A DNA stretch of 64,000 nt from Streptomyces davaonensis JCM 4913 (GTDB taxonomy: Bacteria > Actinomycetota > Actinomycetes > Streptomycetales > Streptomycetaceae), in contig NC_020504.1 of NCBI RefSeq assembly GCF_000349325.1, forward strand, positions 5,738,053 to 5,802,052, written 5' to 3'. Position 1 is the stretch's first letter; each line of letters begins with the position of its first letter. Positions 46,743 through 56,050 of the stretch are shown piece by piece. The translations under genes were made by a program, and so were the position numbers. The notes beneath the pieces were generated by a model that was not told where the DNA came from, made no database searches, and worked only from the letters and a program-made list of their open reading frames with translations.

Positions 46743-47054
46743 GTGGTGGATACGACGCGTCTGACCCAGGCTGTGGATCACTTCGCCGACCGGTTGCGGG
46801 CGGCGCCGCAGTCCCGTCTGCAACGGGGGGCTGCCGCGGAAGCGCTGGCGCTGGCCAGGGAGTTGGCTCGGCGGGCGCAGCTTCTTGAAGGTCGCTCGGG
46901 GGAGCCTCGGGAGATGCCGGACGCGGGGATGTTCGCGGCCGCTGATCAAATTACCGTCGCCGTGCATGACTTGGCCCTCGTGTTGATGGACGAGGGCCAG
47001 GTTTCTGAGGCTGTTCGGTTGGTGGAGGATGCGCAGAAGAAGGCGGGGGTCTGA
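46743..47054 (+). CDS. Small hypothetical helical protein
   Basis: The product has 103 residues, unrecognised family, all-helical by composition (LQRGAAAEALALARELARRA; ITVAVHDLALVLMDEG). TACGGT (46731-46736) ends six bases before the GTG and there is no SD, so it is probably leaderless; TTGGCA (46706-46711) could be the -35 at 19 bases. GTG at 46746 is an equal alternative. Similar small proteins are conserved in Streptomyces. Confidence 0.6.
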   Translation: MVDTTRLTQAVDHFADRLRAAPQSRLQRGAAAEALALARELARRAQLLEGRSGEPREMPDAGMFAAADQITVAVHDLALVLMDEGQVSEAVRLVEDAQKKAGV

Positions 47055-47156
47055 GGTGCGTTGGCGGCTGCCGGTCCGTTGTGGCTGGTCGCGCCCACGC
47101 GGCGGAGCCGCACATTGATACAGCCCCGCGCCCCTAGGCACGTCCCGCCGCGGCGC

Positions 47157-47948
47157 TTACAAGCTCGCTATTACGCGGTCCGCCAAGATATAGACGTTCT
47201 CCTCGCCGCACTTGAACGTCAGCGTGTACGCGCCCGAGATGCCCGAGCCGCCCAGCAGGACCGGGGTCCGGCCCGCGCGGAGCGCCTCGGAAAGGCGTTC
47301 TGCCGTTTCGCGGTGGCCGGGGGTCATGCAGAGGGTCGTGCCGTCGGCGAAGACGTAGACGTCGAGGGTGCCGAGGGGGCCGGGGCGGACGTCGGTCAGT
47401 TCGGTGGCGGAGGAGGCCAGCTCCTCCAGGGTGGCGACCGTGCGTTCGTGGTCGTTCACGACCGGTGACTGGACCGGCACGAAGTCCGGGTGCGAGGGGT
47501 GCCGGCGGCGGGCCGCGGCCAGTTCGGGGGAGTCCCCGGCGAACTCCTCGGCGTCCGCGGGCGGCTCGGTGACCGGCTCCAGCGGCTCCAGGCCCACGAA
47601 ATCGGCCTGCCGGGGCAGGAACAGCTCGCTGTCGCTCAGACCCAGCAGGGTCGGGGCGTCGGAGGCGTCACGGGCCTCCTGGGCCGCCCAGAACGCGCGC
47701 GCCTCGGCCAGCTCCCGCTCCCGCTCCTCCGCAAGGGCCTCGGCCACGGCGGCGCGTATCTCATCGGTGTCCGCGGCCGGACGCGCGGCCGGCACCAGAC
47801 CCCGTGCCGCGGCCGCGTTGTTCGCGGCCAGCTCGGTGTGCAGGGCCGCGACCTGTCGGCGCAGCACCATGAGGGTGCGCAGGACGGCGACGCCCACGGC
47901 GCCGGTGGCGGCCGTGGTGAGCAGCAGGGCGATCGGCATGGCGCTCAC
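47157..47948 (-). CDS. Membrane-anchored hypothetical protein
   Basis: The product has 263 residues. One N-terminal hydrophobic helix (MPIALLLTTAATGAVGVAVL), a coiled-coil/acidic middle (AAVAEALAEERERELAEARA), and a compact C-terminal beta-rich domain (LDVYVFADGTTLCMTPGHRE ... AYTLTFKCGEENVYILADRV). Family not recognised. GGGAG supports the GTG at 47948; an ATG nine bases inside is possible. Confidence 0.6.
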   Translation of the reverse strand: MSAMPIALLLTTAATGAVGVAVLRTLMVLRRQVAALHTELAANNAAAARGLVPAARPAADTDEIRAAVAEALAEERERELAEARAFWAAQEARDASDAPTLLGLSDSELFLPRQADFVGLEPLEPVTEPPADAEEFAGDSPELAAARRRHPSHPDFVPVQSPVVNDHERTVATLEELASSATELTDVRPGPLGTLDVYVFADGTTLCMTPGHRETAERLSEALRAGRTPVLLGGSGISGAYTLTFKCGEENVYILADRVIASL

Positions 47949-48143
47949 TGACGTACTCCCGGTTCAAAGTCGACCCCCGACTTCCTACATCAGCTTGAAG
48001 GGTGGACTATCCATCTGTCAGTGCGTAACGTCACGAACCGGACAGGGCTTTGGGCCTGGCGAGGCTGGTGTGACGCCTCTGACCTGCGGAAATCCCTCGT
48101 CTGAGGGAGATAGGTCACATCCTGGGGGAGATTGGATCACAAA

Positions 48144-48182
48144 TAGGCCCGGAACCTGGGCGGTTACCGGGTTCCGGGCCTA
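48144..48182 (-). terminator. Terminator after the thiolase gene
   Basis: TAGGCCCGGAACC (48144-48156) pairs perfectly over 13 bp with GGTTCCGGGCCTA (48170-48182), just past the minus-strand stop. Confidence 0.8.
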
Positions 48183-48213
48183 TGAGTCACTCAAGGTGTC
48201 GCGACGGCTACGG

Positions 48214-49434
48214 TCAGCTCAGTCGCTCGATGACCATCGCCATGCCCTGGCCGCCACCGACGCACATGGTCTCCAGACCGAACTGCTTGTCGTGGAACTG
48301 GAGGGAGTTGATGAGCGTGCCGGTGATGCGGGCGCCGGTCATGCCGAAGGGGTGGCCGACGGCGATGGCGCCGCCGTTGACGTTCAGCTTGTCGAGGTCG
48401 ATGCCCAGGTCGCGGTAGGAGGGGATCACCTGCGCGGCGAACGCCTCGTTGATCTCGACCAGGTCGATGTCGTCGATGGTGAGACCGGCGCGGCGCAGCG
48501 CCTGCTGGGACGCCTCGACCGGGCCGAGGCCCATGATCTCGGGGGAGAGGCCGGAGACGCCGGTCGACACGATACGGGCGAGGGGCGTGAGGCCGAGCTC
48601 GCGGGCCTTGGTGTCGCTCATGATGACGACCGCAGCGGCGCCGTCGTTCAGCGGGCAGCAGTTGGCGGCGGTGACCATGCCGTCGGGGCGGAAGACGGGC
48701 TTGAGGCCCGAGACGCCCTCCAGCGTGACGCCCGCGCGCGGGCCGTCGTCCTTGCTGACGACCGTGCCGTCGGGGAGCGTCACCGGGGTGATCTCGCGCT
48801 CCCAGAAGCCGTTCTTGATCGCTTCCTCGGCGAGGTTCTGCGAGCGGACGCCGAACTCGTCCATGTCCGCGCGGGTGACGCCCTTCCAGCGGGCGAGGTT
48901 CTCGGCGGTCTGGCCCATCGCGATGTAGGCGTCCGGGACGATGCCGTCCTCGCGCGGGTCGTGCCAGGTGGTGCCCTCCTGCTGGGCGACGGCCTCGGTG
49001 CGGGCCTCGGCCTCGGCGAAGAAGGGGTTGTGGGTGTCCGGCAGGGAGTCGGAGTTGCCCTTGGCGAAGCGGGAGACCGTCTCGACACCGGCGGAGATGA
49101 AGACGTCGCCCTCACCGGCCTTGATGGCGTGCAGGGCCATCCGCGAGGTCTGGAGCGAGGAGGAGCAGTACCGGGTGATCGTGCAGCCCGGCAGGTGATC
49201 CATGCCCATCTGCACGGCCACGATCCGGCCGAGGTTGTTGCCCTGCTCGCCGCCGGGAAGGCCGCAGCCGAGCATCAGGTCGTCGATGTCGCGCGGGTCC
49301 AGCTCGGGGACCTTGGCGAGGGCGGCCTGGATGATCGTGGCGGTGAGGTCGTCCGGGCGGAGGTCCTTCAGGGAGCCCTTGAAGGCGCGGCCGATGGGGG
49401 AGCGGGCGGTCGAGACGATCACGGCTTCGGGCAT
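48214..49434 (-). CDS. Acetyl-CoA acetyltransferase (thiolase)
   Basis: The product has 406 residues. Acyl-binding Cys in [16 protein letters not shown] (~90), NEAFAAQV and [16 protein letters not shown] active-site loops, and the second Cys in [13 protein letters not shown] near the end. It condenses or cleaves acetoacetyl-CoA or 3-ketoacyl-CoA; FadA-type degradation is likely, exact chain length unknown. The ATG at 49434 is five bases from GGAG; the GTG at 49437 is too close to it. Confidence 0.93.
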   Translation of the reverse strand: MPEAVIVSTARSPIGRAFKGSLKDLRPDDLTATIIQAALAKVPELDPRDIDDLMLGCGLPGGEQGNNLGRIVAVQMGMDHLPGCTITRYCSSSLQTSRMALHAIKAGEGDVFISAGVETVSRFAKGNSDSLPDTHNPFFAEAEARTEAVAQQEGTTWHDPREDGIVPDAYIAMGQTAENLARWKGVTRADMDEFGVRSQNLAEEAIKNGFWEREITPVTLPDGTVVSKDDGPRAGVTLEGVSGLKPVFRPDGMVTAANCCPLNDGAAAVVIMSDTKARELGLTPLARIVSTGVSGLSPEIMGLGPVEASQQALRRAGLTIDDIDLVEINEAFAAQVIPSYRDLGIDLDKLNVNGGAIAVGHPFGMTGARITGTLINSLQFHDKQFGLETMCVGGGQGMAMVIERLS

Positions 49435-49507
49435 CACGGCTCCAGACGACGACGGAAGAGGGGTGTACGGGGCAAGTTACCCGTACGTAAGCCTTCGGTC
49501 ACCGCCA

Positions 49508-50602
49508 TCAGGGTGTGATGCGGAACTCTTTTCCAAGCGCTTGCTTAGGGGGCGTGATGGTGGTCGGCGTCGGCTGCGCCGGCATCGGCGTGAACAGCCA
49601 GTCCACCGGGGGCTTGGTCAGTGGCTGCACCATGCGCCGCACCCACGGTGAACCGAGCGCCGCCGCGAGCAGCACCCCGCACACCATCAGGGCGAGCAGC
49701 TCCAGGTGAGTGTTGGCGCGGGCGATGTGGCCCCGCTCCCGGAACGGCAGGATGACCAGCGGATGGAGCAGGTAGATGGTGAAGCCGCCGGAGCCGAGGG
49801 CGGAGACGAACGGCAGCCGCCGCTTCGGTATCAGCCGCAGCAGACACAGCACCAGCGCCGCGGCCGAGGCCAGGACCAGCAGACGGATCACCCAGGCGCC
49901 CTCCATGCCCAGCCGGGTGTCGGCCTGGTACGCGTGCCGCATCGACAGCCAGGTGCCGAGGACCTTCGCGTGCCAGAGCCAGCCCACCGTGAACGAGGCG
50001 AGCACCCCCGCCACGGCCACCGGCAGGCTCCAGCGGGCCCGGAACCAGTCCTGGAGCCACCCCTGGCCCAGCTGCCGGCCGAGGTAGAAGAGCGGCATGT
50101 ACACCAGGGTCCTGCTGGCCGAGAACTGCATGCCGAACTCGTCCACGTACCCGACCGCCAGCGACACGACCGTGGTGACCAGCAGCGGATGGCGCAGTTG
50201 GACCACCAGGGGCAGCAGCAGCCGCCAGAAGAACAGTGACATCAGGAACCACAGCGTCCAGGGGAGCTGGGTGATGTGCAGGGTGAAACGGCCGCCGAGC
50301 GCGTACACCTCCAGCGAGTACAGCACGCTGAAGATCAGGGCCGGCAGGGCGATGCTGCTCAGCAGGGTGCGCAGATGGCGCGGGCCGAGCGGGCCGCCGC
50401 TGCTGAAGACACCGGCCAGGATGACGAAGAGCGGCACCCGGAAGGCCCAGGTGCCGATGTGGTACGCCCCGAGCGCGTCGTAGCGGCTCATCAGGCTGCC
50501 GACGGTGTGCAGGACCACGATCAGCGCGGCGGACACGAACCGGGCGTTGTCCCACCAGGGGTCACGGGTCCGTGCGGTGGCTCTGGGGGGCGGCTTTTCC
50601 AT
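49508..50602 (-). CDS. Membrane acyltransferase (acyltransferase-3 family)
   Basis: The product has 364 residues with about ten hydrophobic helices. Early WWDNARFVSAALIVVLHTVG carries the conserved N/D-x-R and His of acyltransferase-3; GSGGFTIYLLHPLVILPF lies near the end. These enzymes acylate sugars or lipids on the outer surface or in antibiotics. A GTG at 50644 is a longer alternative with a poor SD; ATG at 50602 has AGGAG 13 bases upstream, also imperfect. Confidence 0.8.
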   Translation of the reverse strand: MEKPPPRATARTRDPWWDNARFVSAALIVVLHTVGSLMSRYDALGAYHIGTWAFRVPLFVILAGVFSSGGPLGPRHLRTLLSSIALPALIFSVLYSLEVYALGGRFTLHITQLPWTLWFLMSLFFWRLLLPLVVQLRHPLLVTTVVSLAVGYVDEFGMQFSASRTLVYMPLFYLGRQLGQGWLQDWFRARWSLPVAVAGVLASFTVGWLWHAKVLGTWLSMRHAYQADTRLGMEGAWVIRLLVLASAAALVLCLLRLIPKRRLPFVSALGSGGFTIYLLHPLVILPFRERGHIARANTHLELLALMVCGVLLAAALGSPWVRRMVQPLTKPPVDWLFTPMPAQPTPTTITPPKQALGKEFRITP

Positions 50603-50744
50603 TGCGGGGACGTGCTCCTGACAGCGGCGTGACAGCGAAAGCACACCTTCGCCAAAGCCGGGGGTGATCCGGTGACCTCACCTCGTTCGCACGGTGAACT
50701 GTGCGTGTACGGAAGGCGGCTCGCCAGGAGCAGTGGATTCCGCT

Positions 50745-51776
50745 TCACACCCCTGACGCGCTGGTCGGGGACGGTTCCGTCGCTCCGACCCGGCGCCGGC
50801 GCCTGCGCTTGAGCAGCGCCCACGGACCCCGCGGTCCCGTGGGCATCGCCGCCGCGACCTCCGTGCCCGCCTCGGACGCCGCCTCCGCCGCGGCCCGGGC
50901 CACCGGCAGGAAGCCCTCGCGGCGGGAGACGTCCGGGCGCTCCTCCTCCGCGGGCCACAGCCCGAGTGACGCGCACACGGTGGGGAGGACGGCCATCGCC
51001 GCGGTGGCGTACCCCTCCGCCGAGGGGTGGTAGCTGTCCGCGGCGAACATCTCGCGCGGGTTCGCCGCGAACTCCGGGCCCAGCAGATCGCCGAGCGAGA
51101 CCGTACGTCCGCCCTGCTCGACGACGCCGATCGTCTGGGCGGCGGCGAGCTGACGGGAGGCCCGGCGGGCCAGCCAGCGCAGCGGCTGCTGGACCGGCTC
51201 GATGGTGCCGAGGTCGGGGCAGGTGCCGACCACCACCTCGGCGCCGGCCGTGCGCAGCCGTCGTACCGCCGTGGCCAGACAGCGCACCGAGCGGGTCGCG
51301 GGCATGCGGTTGGTGACGTCGTTGGCGCCGATCATGATCACGCAGATGTCGGGCACCTGGCCGGAGTCGGCCAGCGCCTCCGACACCTGGCGTTCCAGGT
51401 CGTCGGAGCGGGCGCCCGGAAGGGCGACGTTGCGCAGCCGCACCGGGCGCTCCGCCACCGCGGCGAGCCCCGACGCCAAGAGCGCCCCCGGCGTCTGCCC
51501 GGCCCGCCGTACGCCCTGGCCCGCGGCCGTGGAGTCGCCCAGCATCAGCAGCCGCAGCGGGGGCTCGCCCGCGCTCGTCATGCCGTCGCCGTACAGGCCC
51601 TCCGCGCTCGGTGGGTGCGGAGCGGTGCCGCCGTTGCCCACGGCGCGTTTGGCGAGCTGGACCTCCGCCAGCACCAGACCCACGGCGGCCGCCCCGGCCA
51701 GCCCGATCCCACCGCCGCCGTACGCGGCGCCGGCCGCGATCCGCCGGGCCACCCTCGCCCTCGACATGCTCGTCAT
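50745..51776 (-). CDS. SGNH/GDSL hydrolase with N-terminal membrane helix
   Basis: The product has 343 residues. A membrane helix near residues 13-35 is followed by an SGNH fold: GDSTAAGQGV (nucleophile Ser), NVALPGARSDDL (Gly block), IGANDVTNR (Asn block) and DSYHPSAEGY (Asp/His). It is an esterase or lipase facing outward; the C-terminus is very basic (LLKRRRRRRVG), suggesting interaction with nucleic acid or wall polymers. GGAGGTG is ten bases before the ATG at 51776. Divergent from cystathionine beta-synthase. Confidence 0.85.
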   Translation of the reverse strand: MTSMSRARVARRIAAGAAYGGGGIGLAGAAAVGLVLAEVQLAKRAVGNGGTAPHPPSAEGLYGDGMTSAGEPPLRLLMLGDSTAAGQGVRRAGQTPGALLASGLAAVAERPVRLRNVALPGARSDDLERQVSEALADSGQVPDICVIMIGANDVTNRMPATRSVRCLATAVRRLRTAGAEVVVGTCPDLGTIEPVQQPLRWLARRASRQLAAAQTIGVVEQGGRTVSLGDLLGPEFAANPREMFAADSYHPSAEGYATAAMAVLPTVCASLGLWPAEEERPDVSRREGFLPVARAAAEAASEAGTEVAAAMPTGPRGPWALLKRRRRRRVGATEPSPTSASGV

Positions 51777-51936
51777 GCCTTGCCGCCACCTCCTCGAACC
51801 CGTACATCCACTGCTTGCCCCGCACGGACCGTGGCCCAATCCCAACGGGCAGTGAACGACCGTCATGGGTGCCTAGCAGGCCATAGGCTGGCTTCACCAC
51901 TAACGACCGCATCTTTTGCAGCATCCGGAGACAACG

Positions 51937-53325
51937 GTGCAATTCCACGACTCGATGATCAGTCTCGTCGGCAACACCCCGCTGGTGAGGCTCAACAGCG
52001 TGACCAAGGGCATCAAGGCGACCGTCCTGGCCAAGGTGGAGTACTTCAACCCGGGCGGATCGGTGAAGGACCGGATCGCCCTGCGCATGATCGAGGCCGC
52101 CGAGGAGTCCGGCGCGCTCAAGCCCGGCGGCACCATCGTCGAGCCGACCAGCGGAAACACCGGGGTCGGGCTCGCCATCGTGGCCCAGCAGAAGGGCTAC
52201 AAGTGCATCTTCGTCTGCCCCGACAAGGTCAGCACCGACAAGATCAATGTGCTGCGGGCCTACGGGGCGGAGGTCGTCGTCTGCCCGACCGCCGTGGACC
52301 CGGAGCACCCGGACTCGTACTACAACGTCTCCGACCGGCTGGTGCGTGAGACGCCCGGCGCCTGGAAGCCCGACCAGTACTCCAACCCCAACAACCCGCT
52401 CTCCCACTACCACTCCACCGGCCCCGAGCTGTGGGAGCAGACGGAGGGGAGGATCACCCACTTCGTGGCGGGCGTGGGCACCGGCGGCACCATCTCCGGC
52501 ACCGGCCGCTATCTGAAGGACGTCAGCGACGGCAAGGTGCAGGTCGTCGGCGCCGACCCCGAGGGCTCGGTCTACTCGGGCGGCTCCGGGCGGCCGTATC
52601 TCGTCGAGGGCGTCGGTGAGGACTTCTGGCCGACCGCCTACGACCGCACCGTCGCCGACGAGATCGTCGCCGTGTCCGACAAGGACTCCTTCCAGATGAC
52701 CCGCCGGCTGGCGAAGGAGGAGGGCCTCCTGGTCGGCGGCTCCTGCGGCATGGCCGTGGTCGCCGCGCTGCGGGTCGCCGAGCGCCTGGAGGAGGACGAC
52801 GTGGTCGTCGTCCTGCTGCCGGACAGCGGCCGCGGCTACCTCAGCAAGATCTTCAACGACGAGTGGATGGCCGACTACGGCTTCCTGGAGGACGAGGGCC
52901 CCAGCGCCCGCGTCGCCGACGTCCTCAACGACAAGGAGCACGGCGCGATCCCGTCCCTCGTCCACATGCACCCCGACGAGACCGTCGGTCAGGCCATCGA
53001 CGTGCTGCGCGAGTACGGCGTCTCCCAGATGCCGATCGTCAAGCCGGGCGCCGGTCACCCGGACGTGATGGCGGCCGAGGTCGTCGGCTCCGTCGTGGAA
53101 CGGGAGCTGCTGGACGCCCTGTTCGCCAAGCGGGCCTCGCTGGAGGACCCGCTGGAGAAGCACATGTCGGCCCCGCTGCCGCAGGTCGGCTCCGGTGAAC
53201 CGGTGGGCGACCTGATGGCCGTGCTCGGTACGGCGGACGCGGCGATCGTCCTCGTCGAGGGCAAGCCCACCGGGGTGATCGGCCGTCAGGACCTGCTGGC
53301 CTTCCTTGCCAAGGGCGGGAAGTAG
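51937..53325 (+). CDS. cbs: Cystathionine beta-synthase
   Basis: The product has 462 residues. PLP domain: SLVGNTPLVRLN, PLP-Lys in NPGGSVKDRIA (~43), TSGNTGVGLA, and GTGGTISGTGRYLK; then two CBS domains (~335-460, with QMPIVKPGAGHPD and GVIGRQDLLAFL). It makes cystathionine from serine and homocysteine in transsulphuration; the CBS pair probably senses an adenosyl ligand. The GTG at 51937 has CCGGAG six bases upstream. TAGGCT (51884-51889) is a possible -10. Confidence 0.9.
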   Translation: MQFHDSMISLVGNTPLVRLNSVTKGIKATVLAKVEYFNPGGSVKDRIALRMIEAAEESGALKPGGTIVEPTSGNTGVGLAIVAQQKGYKCIFVCPDKVSTDKINVLRAYGAEVVVCPTAVDPEHPDSYYNVSDRLVRETPGAWKPDQYSNPNNPLSHYHSTGPELWEQTEGRITHFVAGVGTGGTISGTGRYLKDVSDGKVQVVGADPEGSVYSGGSGRPYLVEGVGEDFWPTAYDRTVADEIVAVSDKDSFQMTRRLAKEEGLLVGGSCGMAVVAALRVAERLEEDDVVVVLLPDSGRGYLSKIFNDEWMADYGFLEDEGPSARVADVLNDKEHGAIPSLVHMHPDETVGQAIDVLREYGVSQMPIVKPGAGHPDVMAAEVVGSVVERELLDALFAKRASLEDPLEKHMSAPLPQVGSGEPVGDLMAVLGTADAAIVLVEGKPTGVIGRQDLLAFLAKGGK

Positions 53326-53669
53326 CGGCGAACGTGCGGTGAACGGACCGTGTCGGCGACGAACTTACGGTGATCAGTTGCCTTCGTCGCTTCGCGGAAG
53401 TGGTACGAGCGTGTCACGTCCGCGCAGCACCCGCTTAACACGCGTCCGGCACATTAGTGGGTGTCGGCAGGGCGGGAGCGGCTCCCCGCCCCGGCCGGCG
53501 CCGAACGTCCAAGGACCTCCGGAGCGGCTCCCGGACCTCCATGGACGCCGGACGTGAGACCCGGTCCTGACCCGGTCCACGTCCCTCGCGGGGACCGCCG
53601 TCGTCCCGCCCCCCGGCAACGGGGGTGCGGCGGTCCCCGCGATATCTCTTTCGCCGACCGGCGTCGGTT
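53326..53669. terminator. Convergent intergenic gap with a long perfect hairpin (53586-53642)
   Basis: TCGCGGGGACCGCCG (53586-53600) pairs perfectly over 15 bp with CGGCGGTCCCCGCGA (53628-53642), with an inner CCCCCC/GGGGG match, forming a bidirectional terminator between cystathionine beta-synthase and the XRE gene. The rest of the 344-base gap shows no gene; it has several GGACC/GGTCC-type repeats. Confidence 0.75.
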
Positions 53670-54500
53670 CTAGCGGGCTTCGGAACTCGCCCAACTCCCC
53701 AGCAGCGCAAGCCGTTCCGCCGTCTCCGAGTCCGGTTCCGGGGCGTAGAAGACGACCGTCTGGTCCGGTGCCACCGTGAAGGTGTCGTACGGCAGGACCA
53801 GCAGGCCCGCGACCGGGTGCTGAATGCGTTTGACCCCGCAGCCGCAGGGCTTGACCAGGTGGTCGGCCCACAGCCGGCGGAAGTCCTCGCTGCGGGCGGA
53901 GAGTTCGCCGACCAGGGCGCCCAGTTCGCGGTCCTCGGGGTGATGGCCGGCGTTCATCCGGAGGTGGGCGGCGGTCTGGGCGGCGATCGTGGGCCAGTCC
54001 GGGTAGAGGGAGCGGGCCGCCGGGTCGAGGAAGGCGCGGCGCGGCATGCTGAGCCCGGCCGGACGGTCCGGTCCGCCGAAGTCGAGCACCGCGTCGGCGA
54101 GGGCGTTCCAGGCCAGCACGTCCATCCGGTGGTCCAGGACGTACGCGGGGTTGCGGTCCATGCCGTCCAGCAGCAGTTGGACGCTCCGGCTCACCCGGGG
54201 CGGTTCCACCGAGGCGGTCCGCTCGCGGCGGCGGGGCCGGGCGATGGTGTGCAGGTAGTCGCGCTCGGCCGGGTCCAGCCGCAGCGCCCGCGCGACCGCG
54301 TCCAGCACGGCGTCCGAGACGCTCGGGCCGCGGCCCTGTTCGAGCCGGACGTAGTAGTCGACGCTCACCCCGGCCAGTTGCGCCACTTCCTCGCGGCGCA
54401 GGCCGGGGACGCGGCGGCGGCCGTAGCTGGGCAGGCCCACCTCCTGAGGCTGGATGCGGGCGCGGCGTGTGCGCAGGAAGTCTCCGAGTTCCCCGTCCAT
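53670..54500 (-). CDS. XRE family regulator with MmyB-like ligand domain
   Basis: The product has 276 residues. HTH: VPGLRREEVAQLAGVSVDYY-VRLEQGRG; C-terminal MmyB-like domain (VQLLLDGMDRNPAYVLDHRM ... WNALADAVL; late HPVAGLLVLPYDTF), which in relatives binds fatty acids or other small hydrophobic ligands. Such genes typically sit divergent to an SDR gene, as here, and repress it. The gap between them has CCTGG/CCAGG-type inverted repeats. Confidence 0.88.
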   Translation of the reverse strand: MDGELGDFLRTRRARIQPQEVGLPSYGRRRVPGLRREEVAQLAGVSVDYYVRLEQGRGPSVSDAVLDAVARALRLDPAERDYLHTIARPRRRERTASVEPPRVSRSVQLLLDGMDRNPAYVLDHRMDVLAWNALADAVLDFGGPDRPAGLSMPRRAFLDPAARSLYPDWPTIAAQTAAHLRMNAGHHPEDRELGALVGELSARSEDFRRLWADHLVKPCGCGVKRIQHPVAGLLVLPYDTFTVAPDQTVVFYAPEPDSETAERLALLGSWASSEAR

Positions 54501-54533
54501 GCCCTCGATCGTAGGGCGGCGGCGGGCCGGGAG

Positions 54534-54571
54534 CCTGGTTCTGTCAGACCCAGGAAAAGCTCATCCCTGGG
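54534..54571. promoter_or_regulatory. Inverted repeats in the XRE/SDR divergent promoter
   Basis: CCTGG (54534-54538) with CCAGG (54550-54554), and CCCAGG (54549-54554) with CCTGGG (54566-54571), form two overlapping inverted repeats. Placement between divergent starts suggests operators of the XRE regulator. Confidence 0.45.
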
Positions 54572-54645
54572 TACGGCCGCGGCGGGCGCGCAAGGTGGGC
54601 GGTGCCGCCGGGGAAAGACCCCGGTCGCTACCGAGGGAGCCTGTG

Positions 54646-55407
54646 ATGTCGTACGAGAATCTGGCCGGGCGTACCGCCGTCGTCACCGGGGCCGCCAGTG
54701 GGATCGGTGAGGCCGTCGCCGTGCTGCTGGCCCGGCACGGGGCGCGGGTGGCGCTGCTGGCCCGGCGCGCGGAGCGGCTCGACGCGCTCGCCGGCAAGAT
54801 CCGGGCCGACGGGGGCCAGGCGCTGGCGGTGGCCGCGGACGTCACCGACGAGGCGTCCGTGGCGGAGGCCGCGGGGCGGGTGCGCGAGGCGTACGGGGCC
54901 GTCGACCTGGTCGTCAACTCCGCGGGCGTGATGCTGGCGGCCCCCATCGAGGCCGGGGACGCCGCGGCCTGGCAGCGGATGATCGACACCAACGTCAGCG
55001 GGCTCCTGCGGGTCACCCGCGCCTTCACCGCCGACCTGGTGGACGCCGCCGCCGAGGGGCGTACGGCGGACCTGGTGAACATCTCCTCCATCGCCGCGCA
55101 TCTGACCTTCCCCAACTACGCGGTGTACAGCGCCACGAAGGCCGCGGTGACCCATCTCTCCCAGTCCCTGCGCACCGAGCTGGGCCCGAAGGACGTCCGG
55201 ATCACCAACGTCGAGCCGGGCTTCACCGAGAGCGAGCTGCGCGACCACATCACCGACCCCGAGCGGGTCGGTGAGCTGGACGCGATGGTGTCCGCGATCG
55301 GCACGCTGACCTCCGAGGAGGTCGCGGACCTGGTGGTGTACGCGGTGAGCCGGTCCCGGCACGTCAATCTGCGCCAGGTGATGGTGCTGCCCACCCGGCA
55401 GGCCTGA
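54646..55407 (+). CDS. SDR family NAD(P)-dependent oxidoreductase
   Basis: The product has 253 residues. Classical SDR: cofactor motif VVTGAASGIGEAVAVLLARH, NSAGV (NxAG), Ser in NISSIAAH and YSATK (YxxxK). An Arg after the second strand (LLARRAERL) favours NADP(H). The substrate is unknown; most likely a ketone/alcohol or quinone detoxified when the divergent XRE regulator is relieved. GGGAG is six bases before the ATG at 54646. Confidence 0.9.
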   Translation: MSYENLAGRTAVVTGAASGIGEAVAVLLARHGARVALLARRAERLDALAGKIRADGGQALAVAADVTDEASVAEAAGRVREAYGAVDLVVNSAGVMLAAPIEAGDAAAWQRMIDTNVSGLLRVTRAFTADLVDAAAEGRTADLVNISSIAAHLTFPNYAVYSATKAAVTHLSQSLRTELGPKDVRITNVEPGFTESELRDHITDPERVGELDAMVSAIGTLTSEEVADLVVYAVSRSRHVNLRQVMVLPTRQA

Positions 55408-55416
55408 GCCCCGGGC

Positions 55417-55851
55417 TCAGTCCTCCCAGTCGCTGTCCTGCCGGGACTTGCGACGCCGGCGGAACAGGTCCGGGTGGGTGCGGGCGGCCTGCACGACGTT
55501 CACGCCGACGATGCCCGCCCAGGCGACCAGCAGGCCGGGGAGATGGGCCACCCCGCCGCCGATGCCGGACAGCGGGATCGCGAGGACCAGCGAGACGATG
55601 CCGAAGCCGAAGCGCTCGCCCCAGGAGTCCGTCGGCTTCGGTGACCGGGCACCCCGGGCCACCACCATCTGCTGCTCGGCGAGCTGCCGGCGTACCCGGC
55701 GCTCGACCGCTCCGTCGATGCGCTGGTCGACCTTCTCCAGGAACGAGTCGACCAGCGCGGACTCGTACTCCTCACCCAGCTCCCTGCGTGCCTGCAAGGT
55801 GGCGTTGAGTTCCTTCTTCAGCTCGGTGTCCCGCGCGTCTAGTCCGGTCAT
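55417..55851 (-). CDS. Small two-helix membrane protein
   Basis: The product has 144 residues. A charged helical N-terminus (DTELKKELNATLQARRELGE, then VDQRIDGAVERRVRRQL) is followed by two close hydrophobic segments (FGIVSLVLAIPLSGIGGGVA; LLVAWAGIVGVNVVQAA) and a basic tail. Family common in Streptomyces, function unknown. TACCGT ends seven bases before the ATG at 55851 without SD, so it is probably leaderless; a GTG at 55887 is a weak alternative. Confidence 0.7.
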   Translation of the reverse strand: MTGLDARDTELKKELNATLQARRELGEEYESALVDSFLEKVDQRIDGAVERRVRRQLAEQQMVVARGARSPKPTDSWGERFGFGIVSLVLAIPLSGIGGGVAHLPGLLVAWAGIVGVNVVQAARTHPDLFRRRRKSRQDSDWED

Positions 55852-56050
55852 GAGGACAACGGTAGGCAGTGCGGGCGGTCCGGGCACTGGGGATATCCCC
55901 CCTGTTGGACCTGGGGGTGGCGCCGCTGCCGACGGGCGGTCTTGTTGCCTGGCTGCATAACGTCATGCAAGATTCATGGTGGCTGAATAGCCGAGGGCTG
56001 AAGGCTGAACGACTGAAGGCTGAGCGACGGTCGATGGGGGTTCGGGATTG

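Noticed and set aside
50521..53163. Long minus-strand open frame spanning the SGNH hydrolase and cystathionine beta-synthase
   Set aside because: It crosses genes of both strands, with no family similarity and no ribosome-binding site.
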